Shown here one piece after another: positions 26,786 to 35,622 of a stretch of 64,000 nucleotides of DNA. The DNA is from Paraburkholderia kirstenboschensis. Its GTDB lineage: Bacteria > Pseudomonadota > Gammaproteobacteria > Burkholderiales > Burkholderiaceae. The stretch lies in assembly GCF_904848585.1 (NCBI RefSeq), contig NZ_CAJHCR010000001.1, forward strand, positions 930,001 through 994,000, in the 5' to 3' direction. The translations under genes were made by a program, and so were the position numbers. Positions within the stretch are counted from its first letter, which is position 1. The number at the start of each line of letters is the position of its first letter. The notes beneath the pieces are model-generated. The model saw nothing but the letters and a program-made list of their open reading frames with translations, did no database searches and had not been told where the DNA came from.

Positions 26786-27583
26786 TCAGTCGAGCGGCAA
26801 TGCCCGGATCCCGTCGGCGTCGATACGCAGATAGCCGCCGCGCCGTTCGCCATGATCGAGATCCCAGTCCGGCAGTACCCAGCGTATTCCGCCGGGCTCA
26901 CGATGACGCGCAGGGCGGTGCGTGTGGCCGTGAATCATGGTTGCAGCTTTGGACCATTTGAATAGCGACGCGACGCCTTTCGGGGTCACGTCGTATTTCA
27001 GCGAGACCGGCCGCGAGCGCCCATGTTCGCTTTTCGACCGCATATTTTCCGCGAGCGCCTGACGCCAGGAAAACGGCGACGCGAGAAACAGCATCTGCGC
27101 GAGACGGTTGCGCGCCAAGGCACGGAAGATCTGATAACCGCGATCGGCGGTGCACAGGCGATCGCCGTGCGCGAGCGCGATGCGCGTGCCGAATGCCGTG
27201 ATCACGAACGGGTCGGGTAGCCAGATTGCGCCGGCTGCTTTCATGAAGCGCTTGCCGAGCAGAAAATCGCGATTGCCATGCATGATGTAGAGCGCGATAC
27301 CGCGCTCGGTCAGCGTGTGCAACAGCGCGGCCATGCGCGCGACGAACGGCTCGGCGAGCATGTCGTCGCCGATCCAGTATTCGAACAGATCGCCGAGAAT
27401 GAAAACGGAATCCGCCTGGTCGGCTGTGACGCGAATGAAGTGTTCGAACGCGGCGACCGTGCGCGGAATCGCCCCGCTCAAATGAATGTCGGAGAGAAAC
27501 AAAAACGGGCGTGCGGCGTGCGGGCGTTTGCCCTCGCCAGGCACGCCCGCGGCGACGCTTCGCAGCGGCGTTTCTTGCAGCAT
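26786..27583 (-). CDS. lpxH: UDP-2,3-diacylglucosamine diphosphatase LpxH
   Basis: 265 residues from ATG 27583. Calcineurin-like metallophosphatase motifs are complete: Ser-Asp-Ile-His-Leu at 31-35, Gly-Asp-Leu-Phe-Glu-Tyr-Trp-Ile-Gly-Asp-Asp near 64, His-Gly-Asn-Arg-Asp-Phe near 101, a His-Gly-Asp near 138 and His-Gly-His-Thr-His near 218. It removes UMP to give lipid X in lipid A synthesis, at the inner membrane. About 25 N-terminal residues precede the fold and a later start is possible. It follows ppiB by 52 bases in the same direction, so the two may share a transcript. Confidence 0.93.
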   Translation of the reverse strand: MLQETPLRSVAAGVPGEGKRPHAARPFLFLSDIHLSGAIPRTVAAFEHFIRVTADQADSVFILGDLFEYWIGDDMLAEPFVARMAALLHTLTERGIALYIMHGNRDFLLGKRFMKAAGAIWLPDPFVITAFGTRIALAHGDRLCTADRGYQIFRALARNRLAQMLFLASPFSWRQALAENMRSKSEHGRSRPVSLKYDVTPKGVASLFKWSKAATMIHGHTHRPARHREPGGIRWVLPDWDLDHGERRGGYLRIDADGIRALPLD

Positions 27584-27635
27584 TGAAGGTGCCTGAGTCT
27601 GGTTTTTATAGTGTGAGCGCGCCTGCGACCGGCAA

Positions 27636-28130
27636 TCAGTCGACGATCACGGCCTTTTCGATCACGACGTCGTCAACCGGCACGTCCTGATGAAAACCCT
27701 TCGAACCCGTCTTGACCTTCTTGATCTTCTCGACGATGTCCAGGCCTTCGACCACCTTGCCGAACACTGCATAGCCCCAGCCTTGCGGTGTGGGCGACGA
27801 GTGGTTCAGGAAGTCGTTGTCGTTCACGTTGATGAAGAATTGCGCGGTTGCCGAATGCGGGTCGTTGGTGCGAGCCATTGCGACCGAGCCGTTCACGTTC
27901 TTCAGGCCGTTGTTCGCTTCGTTGTTGATCGGCTCGGCCGTCGGCTTCTGCTTCATGCCGGGTTCGAAGCCGCCGCCCTGAATCATGAAGCCGTCGATCA
28001 CACGGTGGAACACCGTGTTGTCATAGTGGCCGGCCTTCACGTAGTTGAGGAAGTTCTCAACCGACTTCGGCGCTTTCTCGGCGTCCAGTTCGAGTTTGAT
28101 GACGCCGTGGTTCGTATGCAGTTCAACCAT
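27636..28130 (-). CDS. ppiB: Cytoplasmic peptidyl-prolyl cis-trans isomerase B (cyclophilin)
   Basis: 164 residues from ATG 28130, no signal peptide. Cyclophilin motifs are seen: Val-Glu-Asn-Phe-Leu near 25, [14 protein letters not shown] near 42-55, and Ala-Gln-Phe-Phe-Ile-Asn near 95. It speeds proline isomerisation in folding proteins. It is close in sequence to ppiA, which lies 176 bases upstream; the two are likely old duplicates sent to different compartments. Confidence 0.94.
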   Translation of the reverse strand: MVELHTNHGVIKLELDAEKAPKSVENFLNYVKAGHYDNTVFHRVIDGFMIQGGGFEPGMKQKPTAEPINNEANNGLKNVNGSVAMARTNDPHSATAQFFINVNDNDFLNHSSPTPQGWGYAVFGKVVEGLDIVEKIKKVKTGSKGFHQDVPVDDVVIEKAVIVD

Positions 28131-28306
28131 GATGGAATCCTTTGATGAACAGGGTGGGTGGAAGAGGCGCGGTGAGCCGTCGTGTGCTTTCGTGCGCTTG
28201 CCTGGCGCTTCATGCGTTCGACGGCGGGCCGCGCCGGGGCGTGATCTGACGCTTGGATGCGAGCGTTCCGTGTTCCGTTAGTGCTGTTGTACTCGCTGTT
28301 CTACTG

Positions 28307-28891
28307 TTACTTGCTGCTGACGACGCTAGCCGACTCGATCACCACCGGCTTCTGCGGAACGTCGCCCATCGGGCCGCGCGTGGTGGTGGGCGTGCCTTCG
28401 ATCTTCTTCACGACCTCCATGCCGCTCGTGACCTTGCCGAACACTGCGTAGCCGTTGCCGTCCGGATTCGGATAGTCGAGGCCGGCGTTGTCGACCGTGT
28501 TGATGAAGAACTGCGCAGTGGCCGAATTCGGATCGCTGGTGCGCGCCATGGCCAGGGTGCCTGCCATGTTCTTCAGACCGTTACGGCTTTCGAGCGGAAT
28601 CGGCGCGCGCGTGGGCTTTTCAGCGAAGCTCTGCGTATAACCGCCGCCCTGAATCATGAAGCCGCGAATGACCCGATGAAAGATCGTACCGCTGTACTGA
28701 CCGGACTTCACATAGTCGAGAAAGTTGGCGACTGTCTTAGGCGCTTTCTCAGGATACAACTCGACGCGAATATCGCCTTCCGACGTCTTGAGGAGGACGG
28801 ACGGATGCGCGGCTTGCGAACCGGACTGCGCGGACGCGGGTGCGTTTGCGATCAGGGCGGCGCTGCCGAGCGCCAACATCAACCATTTCAT
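28307..28891 (-). CDS. ppiA: Periplasmic peptidyl-prolyl cis-trans isomerase A (cyclophilin)
   Basis: 194 residues from ATG 28891. Residues 1-21 form a signal peptide (Met-Lys-Trp-Leu-Met-Leu-Ala-Leu, cleavage after Ala-Ser-Ala), so the enzyme acts in the periplasm. The cyclophilin core follows: Phe-His-Arg-Val-Ile-Arg-Gly-Phe-Met-Ile-Gln-Gly-Gly and Ala-Gln-Phe-Phe-Ile-Asn-Thr. The length is normal. It sits 48 bases downstream of the TPR gene in the same direction, suggesting an operon TPR gene, ppiA, ppiB, lpxH. Confidence 0.94.
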   Translation of the reverse strand: MKWLMLALGSAALIANAPASAQSGSQAAHPSVLLKTSEGDIRVELYPEKAPKTVANFLDYVKSGQYSGTIFHRVIRGFMIQGGGYTQSFAEKPTRAPIPLESRNGLKNMAGTLAMARTSDPNSATAQFFINTVDNAGLDYPNPDGNGYAVFGKVTSGMEVVKKIEGTPTTTRGPMGDVPQKPVVIESASVVSSK

Positions 28892-28939
28892 GAAGATCCT
28901 CAGGGTTGGAAAAAACGTATAACCGCGAGCGTGGCGGCT

Positions 28940-29752
28940 TTATTGCGAGGGCGCCATGTAAGGCGGCATGGCGAGCGAGCCGTTTGCGCCGCCGTACTGG
29001 AAGCTCGGCGTTTGCGTCATGTTCGCCGTGGCGCGGTCCGTATAGTTCTCTTGCACTGCAGCGGCTCGTTTGGTCGACTTGCCCGTTTTGGGCGGCGACA
29101 CGATCTTCTGAATGTCGGCGATGCGCTGCGTGGTCGTGGCGCTTGCCTTACCGAGGCTCTGCGCGCGCCGGTACGCTTCGTTGGCCATGCGCAGGTAGAG
29201 GTCGCCCAGGTTCTCATAAGCGAGGCCGTAGCCTGGGTTCACCTTTGTCGCGGTTTCAAGCGCCGCGCGTGCTTCCACATAACGGCCGTGCTTCGCGTAC
29301 AGCGCGGCGAGATTGTTATACGGCTCGGGCAACTCGGGGTACAACTGCGTGAGTTCGGTGAACGCGGTGATCGCTTCGTCGTCGCGGTTCAGATGCGAGA
29401 GCACCGTGGCGCGCTTGAACTTAGCCTGCGCGTCGCGCGGGTTCGAGGCGATGCGCGCGTCGAGCTGCGTCAACGAGGCTTGCCAGTCTTTCTGCGCGAT
29501 GGACGCGTCGATTTCAGGCGTGTTGTCGCGCACTGCGGGACCTTGCGACACGGTCGGCGTTTTCTGCGCGAACGCGGCGGCGCCCGGCACAATGCCAAGG
29601 GCGACAGCCACGGTAAAGCGCAACGTGACGGCACGTGCGAGGCTGCGTGCAAGGTCGCGCGCAATGCCGCGGCGGGCGTTGCGCACGGGGCTCTCGAAGG
29701 CCGTCGCGGCAAGGGTCGCAGCGCTGCGCGCGCGGCCGCTGGAAGGTTTCAT
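28940..29752 (-). CDS. Exported tetratricopeptide-repeat protein
   Basis: 270 residues from ATG 29752. An Arg-rich N-terminus (about 40 residues) precedes a hydrophobic signal core (Val-Ala-Val-Ala-Leu-Gly-Ile) with likely cleavage after Ala-Phe-Ala. Residues 85-200 hold about three TPR units (Pro-Glu-Pro-Tyr-Asn-Asn-Leu-Ala-Ala-Leu-Tyr-Ala and Gly-Leu-Ala-Tyr-Glu-Asn-Leu-Gly-Asp-Leu-Tyr). The C-terminus is low-complexity, ending in a Gly/Pro-rich tail. TPR proteins are scaffolds; the partner is unknown. The long charged signal region is unusual and a later start is possible. It is the first gene of the leftward run and is divergent from cysS. Confidence 0.85.
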   Translation of the reverse strand: MKPSSGRARSAATLAATAFESPVRNARRGIARDLARSLARAVTLRFTVAVALGIVPGAAAFAQKTPTVSQGPAVRDNTPEIDASIAQKDWQASLTQLDARIASNPRDAQAKFKRATVLSHLNRDDEAITAFTELTQLYPELPEPYNNLAALYAKHGRYVEARAALETATKVNPGYGLAYENLGDLYLRMANEAYRRAQSLGKASATTTQRIADIQKIVSPPKTGKSTKRAAAVQENYTDRATANMTQTPSFQYGGANGSLAMPPYMAPSQ

Positions 29753-30083
29753 AGGCTCGGGTCTGGATGTTATACTCCGAGCCATTCTAACAAAAGGTCT
29801 GCGCGTTCCGTCGAACCGCCGGCTGTCTTTTCGCCACTCGTGGTCGTCTCCGCCTTGATAGCAGTCTGACCGCCGCACCAGGTGCACCGGTTTGCTGCTG
29901 TGCGTGTTTCAACAGTCGGGCAACAGCCGGACATAGCCAGACACAGTTGGGTAATAGTCAAGCAACAGCCCGGCTTGGAGTCAGGTAACAGTCAGGCAAA
30001 AGTTCGTCCCGGCCGTCTTGTGTTTGCGGGACGGCACGCACGAAACACATTGCGGATTTCTTTCGGCCCACGCACCGTTCTCT
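29753..30083. other. Divergent region between the TPR gene and cysS, with degenerate short repeats
   Basis: Bases 29908-30000 contain a loose repeated pattern CAACAGTC/CAACAGCC and GTAATAGTC/GTAACAGTC. No gene is visible. A leftward TATAAC-like -10 occurs near 29770; boxes for cysS are not obvious. Confidence 0.45.
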
Positions 30084-31481
30084 ATGGAATCACTGCGCAT
30101 CTACAACACGCTCGCGCGTGACAAGCAAACTTTCGTGCCCCTGCAAGCAGGCGTCGTGCGGATGTACGTCTGCGGGATGACCGTGTACGACTATTGTCAC
30201 GTCGGTCATGCGCGCGTGATGGTCGTATTCGACATCGTGCAGCGATGGTTGCGCACGCTCGGCTACGAGGTAACGTACGTGCGCAATATCACGGACATCG
30301 ACGACAAGATCATTCGCCGCGCCGTCGAAAACGGCGAGACGATCAAGTCGCTGACCGATCGCTTCATCGATGCATTGCATGAAGACGCAGACGCGCTCGG
30401 CATCGCGCGTCCCGACATCGAGCCGCGCGCCACCGACTTCATTCCTCAGATGCTCGGCATGATCGAGAAGCTCGAAGCGAACGGCTACGCGTATCAGGCG
30501 AGCGACGGCGACGTGAATTACGCGGTGCGCAAGTTCGCCGGCTACGGCAAGCTTTCCGGCAAGTCTCTGGAAGATTTACGCGCGGGCGAGCGCGTCGCCG
30601 CAAATGACGCCAAAGAAGATCCGCTCGACTTCGTGCTGTGGAAGCAGTCGAAGGCCGGCGAACCGGCCGACACGGGCTGGGATTCGAAGTACGGACGCGG
30701 CCGTCCCGGTTGGCATATCGAATGCTCGGCTATGGGTTGCACGTTGCTCGGCGAACGCTTCGACATTCATGGCGGCGGGCAGGACTTGCAGTTCCCGCAC
30801 CACGAAAACGAAATCGCGCAGAGCGAAGCTGCTACTGGTCAAACGTTCGTGAATTACTGGATGCACAACGGCTACGTGCAGATCGACAATGAGAAGATGT
30901 CGAAGTCGTTGAATAATTTCTTTACGATTCGCGAAGTATTGGCGCAGTACGATGCCGAGGTCGTGCGTTTTTTCATCGCACGCGCGCATTACCGTTCGCC
31001 GTTGAATTACAGCGACGTGCATATCGACGACGCCCGCAACGCCCTCGGCCGTTTGTACACCGCGCTGAAGGACGTCACGCCGGACGGCGCCGCGCTCGAC
31101 TGGGACGAAGCGCATGCGCAACGTTTCCAGGCAGCAATGAATGACGACTTCAACACGCCGGTTGCAGTATCGGTGTTGTTCGAGTTGGCAACTGAAGTGA
31201 ACCGCACGCGCGACCCCGCGCTGGCCCGTCAATTGCGCTCGCTCAGCGCGGTGCTCGGGTTGCTCGGGCGCGAGCCGCGTGCGTACCTGCAGCAGGCAGC
31301 GGGCGCCGCGGTACAAGGCGCGCTCGAACCCGCCGCGATCGAAGCGAAGATCGCCGAGCGCGTGGCCGCCAAGCAGGCGAAAGACTATGCGGCAGCAGAC
31401 CGGATCCGGGCCGAATTGCTCGAGGCCGGCGTTGCACTTGAAGACAAACCCGGCGGGTTGACCGAGTGGCGGCGCGTGTGA
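30084..31481 (+). CDS. cysS: Cysteinyl-tRNA synthetase
   Basis: 465 residues from ATG 30084 (Met-Glu-Ser-Leu-Arg-Ile-Tyr). Class I synthetase signatures are present: Val-Cys-Gly-Met-Thr-Val-Tyr-Asp near 30 followed by the HIGH-like His-Val-Gly-His-Ala-Arg, a zinc-binding set including the Cys in Trp-His-Ile-Glu-Cys-Ser and His-His-Glu-Asn-Glu, and Lys-Met-Ser-Lys-Ser near 271. It charges tRNA-Cys in the cytoplasm. The length is normal. alkA follows after 47 bases on the same strand. Confidence 0.95.
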   Translation: MESLRIYNTLARDKQTFVPLQAGVVRMYVCGMTVYDYCHVGHARVMVVFDIVQRWLRTLGYEVTYVRNITDIDDKIIRRAVENGETIKSLTDRFIDALHEDADALGIARPDIEPRATDFIPQMLGMIEKLEANGYAYQASDGDVNYAVRKFAGYGKLSGKSLEDLRAGERVAANDAKEDPLDFVLWKQSKAGEPADTGWDSKYGRGRPGWHIECSAMGCTLLGERFDIHGGGQDLQFPHHENEIAQSEAATGQTFVNYWMHNGYVQIDNEKMSKSLNNFFTIREVLAQYDAEVVRFFIARAHYRSPLNYSDVHIDDARNALGRLYTALKDVTPDGAALDWDEAHAQRFQAAMNDDFNTPVAVSVLFELATEVNRTRDPALARQLRSLSAVLGLLGREPRAYLQQAAGAAVQGALEPAAIEAKIAERVAAKQAKDYAAADRIRAELLEAGVALEDKPGGLTEWRRV

Positions 31482-31528
31482 GCGCACCTCGTACTTCCCT
31501 CTGAACGACTCGCCAGGCAGGAGGCAGG

Positions 31529-32608
31529 ATGGCAACGGCCACGAAGACGCCGGCTAAACGAGCTACGTCTCAAACAAACGCAGCAGCCGCGGCAAAGTCG
31601 ACTCGAACGTCGGCTCGCGCGGCAAGCGGCGCGGTGAAAGCAGCATCGTCGAAAGGCGCGGACGCGGCGGCAAAGACCGCGGCCGGCGCGTCGAAAAAGA
31701 CTGCGGTCAAACGTGCGCTCAACGGCACGTCCGTGCACGCGCCGGTTGCGAAACGCGGGAAGGCATCGTCCGGCAAAACGTCGCGCTTGAATAGCGGCAG
31801 CAGCAACGGCGCGTTGCCCGCCGAACTTGCAGGCGACGTGCAGGAACTCGCGCGCGTCGCGAAGGCGCAAGAGGGTGACGGAGCCGAGATCGTGCGCAAG
31901 ACGCGTGCGTCGTCCCCGGCGGGCGGCGAAGCGGCGAGCGCAAGCGAAGTCGCGGTGCCGGTGCAGATCGGCGGCCTCGTACCCGAAGTGACGCGTCCCG
32001 ACTACTGGGACAAGGCGTGTGCCGATCTAGTCAAGCGCGATCGCATTCTGAAGAAGCTGATTCCGAAGTTCGGTCCGGTGCATTTGCTAAGTCGCGGCGA
32101 CCCGTTTGTCACGCTCGCGCGCTCGGTCGTCGGTCAGCAGATTTCAGTGGCGTCCGCACAGGCCGTCTGGGCGAAAGTCGCAGCCGCATGTCCGAAGCTC
32201 GTGCCGCAGCAGTTCATCAAGCTGGGTCAGGAAAAGCTGACTGCCTGCGGCTTGTCGAGACGCAAGGCGGAGTACGTGCTCGATCTCGCGCAGCACTTCG
32301 TCTCGGGTGCGCTGCACGTCGGCAAGTGGAGGTCGATGGAAGACGAGGCCGTGATCGCCGAACTCACGCAGATTCGCGGCATCGGCCGCTGGACCGCGGA
32401 GATGTTCCTGATCTTCAACCTGTCGCGTCCGGATGTGCTGCCGCTCGACGACCTCGGTCTGATTCGCGCAATCAGCGTCAATTATTTTAGCGGCGAGCCC
32501 GTCACGCGCAGTGAAGCGCGCGAGGTCGCAGCGAACTGGGAGCCGTGGCGCACCGTCGCCACGTGGTACATGTGGCGTAGTCTGGACCCATTGCCGGTCG
32601 ACTACTGA
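31529..32608 (+). CDS. alkA: DNA-3-methyladenine glycosylase II (AlkA type) with a Lys/Ala-rich N-terminal tail
   Basis: 359 residues; ATG 31529 is preceded by AGGAGGCAGG. The C-terminal 210 residues are an HhH-GPD glycosylase: Leu-Ala-Arg-Ser-Val-Val-Gly-Gln-Gln-Ile-Ser near 195, the hairpin Ile-Arg-Gly-Ile-Gly-Arg-Trp-Thr-Ala near 285, and Leu-Pro-Leu-Asp-Asp-Leu-Gly with the likely catalytic Asp. It excises alkylated bases. The first 145 residues are low-complexity, rich in Lys, Ala, Ser and Thr, like a histone-H1-type tail, and may aid DNA binding. Such tails recur in Burkholderia-group proteins. Confidence 0.9.
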   Translation: MATATKTPAKRATSQTNAAAAAKSTRTSARAASGAVKAASSKGADAAAKTAAGASKKTAVKRALNGTSVHAPVAKRGKASSGKTSRLNSGSSNGALPAELAGDVQELARVAKAQEGDGAEIVRKTRASSPAGGEAASASEVAVPVQIGGLVPEVTRPDYWDKACADLVKRDRILKKLIPKFGPVHLLSRGDPFVTLARSVVGQQISVASAQAVWAKVAAACPKLVPQQFIKLGQEKLTACGLSRRKAEYVLDLAQHFVSGALHVGKWRSMEDEAVIAELTQIRGIGRWTAEMFLIFNLSRPDVLPLDDLGLIRAISVNYFSGEPVTRSEAREVAANWEPWRTVATWYMWRSLDPLPVDY

Positions 32609-32629
32609 AGCAAACAAGAAGCGATGCCG

Positions 32630-32669
32630 CTTCGCGACTATCAATTGTTAGCTGTTGATAGTTGCGAAG
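32630..32669. other. Long imperfect inverted repeat after alkA
   Basis: CTTCGCGACTATCAA (32630-32644), 10-base loop, TTGATAGTTGCGAAG (32655-32669): 14 of 15 pairs. It has no U-run, so a simple terminator is doubtful; it could stabilise mRNA ends or bind protein. Confidence 0.55.
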
Positions 32670-32733
32670 TGGTTTAGACATCGGCGAGCGCAGTTAGAAT
32701 ACGCGCTGCCGGTAAGTCCAAGGATTAAAACCA

Positions 32734-33705
32734 ATGAAGACCACCTTTCTGGATTTCGAACAGCCGATCGCTGAACTCGAAGCAAAGATCGAAGAATTGC
32801 GCTTCGTGCAGGACGATTCGGCCGTCGATATTTCGGAAGAGATCGAGCGGCTGTCGAAGAAAAGCCAGCAGCTCACGAAAGATCTGTATGCGAACCTCAC
32901 GCCGTGGCAGGTTTCGCAAATCGCCCGACATCCGCAGCGCCCGTACACATTCGACTACGTGAGCGAGCTCTTCACCGATTTCCACGAACTGCATGGCGAC
33001 CGCAACTATGCGGACGACCTGTCGATCGTCGGCGGACTTGCGCGTTTCAACGGCCAGGCCTGCATGGTGATCGGTCATCAGAAGGGTCGCGACACGAAGG
33101 AGCGCGCGCTGCGCAACTTCGGCATGCCGCGACCGGAAGGCTATCGCAAGGCCGAGCGTCTCATGCGTCTTGCCGAGAAATTCAGCCTGCCGATCTTCAC
33201 GTTCATCGACACGCCGGGCGCGTATCCTGGCATCGGTGCTGAAGAACGCGGGCAGTCGGAAGCCATCGGCCGCAATCTGTATGTGATGGCAGAACTGAAA
33301 ACGCCGCTGATTGCGACGATCATCGGCGAAGGCGGTTCGGGCGGCGCGCTTGCCATCGCGGTCGGCGACAGCGTGCTGATGCTGCAATTCTCGACCTATT
33401 CGGTGATCTCGCCGGAAGGCTGCGCGTCGATTCTGTGGAAGAGCGCGGCGAAAGCGCCGGAAGCAGCGGAAGCGCTCGGCCTCACCGCGCATCGTCTGAA
33501 AGCGCTCGGCCTGATCGACAAGATCGTCAACGAGCCGCTCGGCGGCGCGCATCGCGACCCGAAGGGCATGGCTGCCATGCTGCGCCGCGCGCTCGCCGAT
33601 TCGCTGCGCCAGTTCCAGGGCATGAGTATCAACGACCTGCGTCAACGCCGTTTCGAACGCCTGATGTCGTACGGCAAGTTCAAGGAGACAACGCCGGGCG
33701 CCTAA
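32734..33705 (+). CDS. accA: Acetyl-CoA carboxylase carboxyltransferase subunit alpha
   Basis: 323 residues from ATG 32734 with AAGGATT upstream. The N-terminal helical part (about 1-90) precedes the carboxyltransferase core: His-Gly-Asp-Arg near 83, Asp-Thr-Pro-Gly-Ala-Tyr-Pro-Gly near 165, and Gly-Glu-Gly-Gly-Ser-Gly-Gly-Ala near 200. With AccD it moves CO2 from biotin to acetyl-CoA, the first step of fatty-acid synthesis. The length matches the family. tilS follows after 59 bases, an order shared with many beta- and gammaproteobacteria. Confidence 0.96.
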   Translation: MKTTFLDFEQPIAELEAKIEELRFVQDDSAVDISEEIERLSKKSQQLTKDLYANLTPWQVSQIARHPQRPYTFDYVSELFTDFHELHGDRNYADDLSIVGGLARFNGQACMVIGHQKGRDTKERALRNFGMPRPEGYRKAERLMRLAEKFSLPIFTFIDTPGAYPGIGAEERGQSEAIGRNLYVMAELKTPLIATIIGEGGSGGALAIAVGDSVLMLQFSTYSVISPEGCASILWKSAAKAPEAAEALGLTAHRLKALGLIDKIVNEPLGGAHRDPKGMAAMLRRALADSLRQFQGMSINDLRQRRFERLMSYGKFKETTPGA

Positions 33706-33764
33706 GCCCGCGCGTGTTCTCTTTCGTCCATCGGCGCATGACGCATTAATACTGCGCTGACGAC

Positions 33765-35213
33765 GTGACTTCTACCTCCGAATCGCCCGCCGACCGCCTC
33801 GTCCTCGAGGCGGTCGGCGTTGCGCTAGCCGCTTTGCCTTCTAATGCCCGGATTGCGGTCGCATTCAGCGGCGGCGTCGATTCGAGCGTGCTGCTCGATG
33901 CGGCCGTGCGTGTCGCGGGCGCGTCGCGTTGCTTGGCGCTCCATGTGCATCACGGCTTGAGCGCGAACGCCGATGCGTGGCTCGCGCATTGTGATGCGTT
34001 CGCGCTGGAACGCGGCGTCCAATTCGCGGCGCGGCGCGTCGAGGTGTCGCGCGATGCGGGTGTAAGCGTGGAGGCCGCCGCGCGCGAGGCCCGCTATCGC
34101 GCGTTGGACGCGCTTTGTGAGGAGCACGGCGTTCATTCGCTATGGCTCGCGCAGCACGCGGACGATCAGGCGGAAACCGTGCTGCTGCAACTGCTGCGCG
34201 GCGCCGGCCTCGCGGGTCTGGCGGCAATGGCGCCGGAGTTTTCGCCAGCGGGTGCAGCGGCGGTGCGCGTGCGGCCCTTGCTTCATCTGCTGCGCGCGCA
34301 ACTCGAGCAGTATGCGAGCGCACGCCATCTGCGCTGGATCGACGACGAATCGAACGCGGACACGCGCTATGCACGCAACGCGCTGCGCCACCAGGTCACG
34401 CCCGCGTTGGCCGTGCACTTTCCCGGTTTTCGCGATGCGCTGGCCCGCACCGCGTCCCACGCCGCGGCGGCGCAACGCTTGCTGGACGAACTCGCGCGTA
34501 TCGACCTCGACGTTGTCTCGCGCGACGATGGGCGTGCGCTCTCGCACGACGCACTCATCGCCCTCGACGACGACCGCGCGCTCAACCTGATGCGTTACTG
34601 GATGCGCTCGCAGCGCTTCGTCGCCGCATCGAGCGCGCGTCTTGGCGACGCGCTTCGTCAACTGCGTGAAGTGGGCGAGGGCGGCGACGGGCACCGCTTG
34701 CGTATCGACCACGCAGGGCATGCGTTGCGCAGCTATCGTGGACTCGTGTATTGGGAAGCGGGCGATAGCAGCGATCCCGCCGACGAGTCCGCGCTCGCCG
34801 AACGCGAGATCAGCGAACTCGTCTGGCGCGGCGAAGCGACGTGGCGTTTGCCGCAATGGCGCGGCACGTTTGTGTTTGAAGCGGTCGACCTGGCTTCGTC
34901 GACTAGCGCTGCTCAATTCGATGCGATTCCGGTTAGCGTCTTACAGCGTGGGTTGCTGAGCGCGCGTTCGCGCAGCGGCGGCGAACGCATGCGCACGAGC
35001 GATGTGCCCGGCGCGCCCAGTCGAACGCTCAAGAACCTGTTCCAGGAACGCGGCATTCCTGCGTGGAAGCGCGAGGTGCCGCTGCTTTATATCGGCGATG
35101 AACTGCTGTTCGTGCCGTTGCTCGGCGTGAATCGCGCGGCGTTGCCGCTACAGCTGTCGCCCGGCGAGGCTTGCGTAACGATCGTGTGGCGCGAGGACCT
35201 GCTGATCGCCTGA
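33765..35213 (+). CDS. tilS: tRNA(Ile)-lysidine synthetase
   Basis: 482 residues; GTG 33765 is the start in frame. The ATP-pyrophosphatase loop Ser-Gly-Gly-Val-Asp-Ser-Ser is near 31-37, followed by Val-His-His-Gly-Leu near 62 and Ala-Asp-Asp-Gln-Ala-Glu-Thr near 132. The C-terminal domains (from about 240) are the substrate-binding extensions of the longer TilS type. The enzyme converts C34 of the AUA-reading tRNA-Ile to lysidine, an essential decoding step. It is co-linear with accA. Confidence 0.93.
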   Translation: MTSTSESPADRLVLEAVGVALAALPSNARIAVAFSGGVDSSVLLDAAVRVAGASRCLALHVHHGLSANADAWLAHCDAFALERGVQFAARRVEVSRDAGVSVEAAAREARYRALDALCEEHGVHSLWLAQHADDQAETVLLQLLRGAGLAGLAAMAPEFSPAGAAAVRVRPLLHLLRAQLEQYASARHLRWIDDESNADTRYARNALRHQVTPALAVHFPGFRDALARTASHAAAAQRLLDELARIDLDVVSRDDGRALSHDALIALDDDRALNLMRYWMRSQRFVAASSARLGDALRQLREVGEGGDGHRLRIDHAGHALRSYRGLVYWEAGDSSDPADESALAEREISELVWRGEATWRLPQWRGTFVFEAVDLASSTSAAQFDAIPVSVLQRGLLSARSRSGGERMRTSDVPGAPSRTLKNLFQERGIPAWKREVPLLYIGDELLFVPLLGVNRAALPLQLSPGEACVTIVWREDLLIA

Positions 35214-35622
35214 CCGGCCGGTCGGTCGCGCGGTTATCACCCTGTGAGTCTTCAAATAGGGCGCGAGTACCGGTCGAATGAGGCTACGAAAAACGATGCT
35301 GACGCGCGCCCTGCAAGCCTTTGCTGGCGGCGTTGCAAGCCTCGCCGCGGGCTTTGCGGCTTGTCTTTTTGCGTACGATCGGGTACGTTAACTTGTTTGC
35401 CCGACCCGCTTTTGCCGTCGCTTTTGTCGGTTTTCCGATCGTGATCCGAGTTTTCCGGTAAGCCATTAGCGATCAATCACGGGCAAATCCGCGCGTGCTG
35501 CACGCGCGCTGCATTTACGCCGCCACACACTTTGCCGCCGTTCACGAGACGTTGCGCCCCTGTGCTTTTGTGCGGTCGTCGCGAGCGCGCCAGCGCGGTT
35601 TCTCCTCCAGTTCAGAACGACA
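35214..35622. other. 409-base intergenic region upstream of lysC
   Basis: No gene is called. A leftward Lys/Arg-rich frame at 35284-35466 lacks a ribosome site. No riboswitch fold was recognised. The region must contain the lysC promoter. Confidence 0.45.

Noticed and set aside
28253-29869. 538-codon rightward frame
   Set aside because: Antisense to ppiA and the TPR gene, both well supported.
35284-35466. 60-codon basic leftward frame upstream of lysC
   Set aside because: Histone-like composition but no ribosome site; too weak to call.
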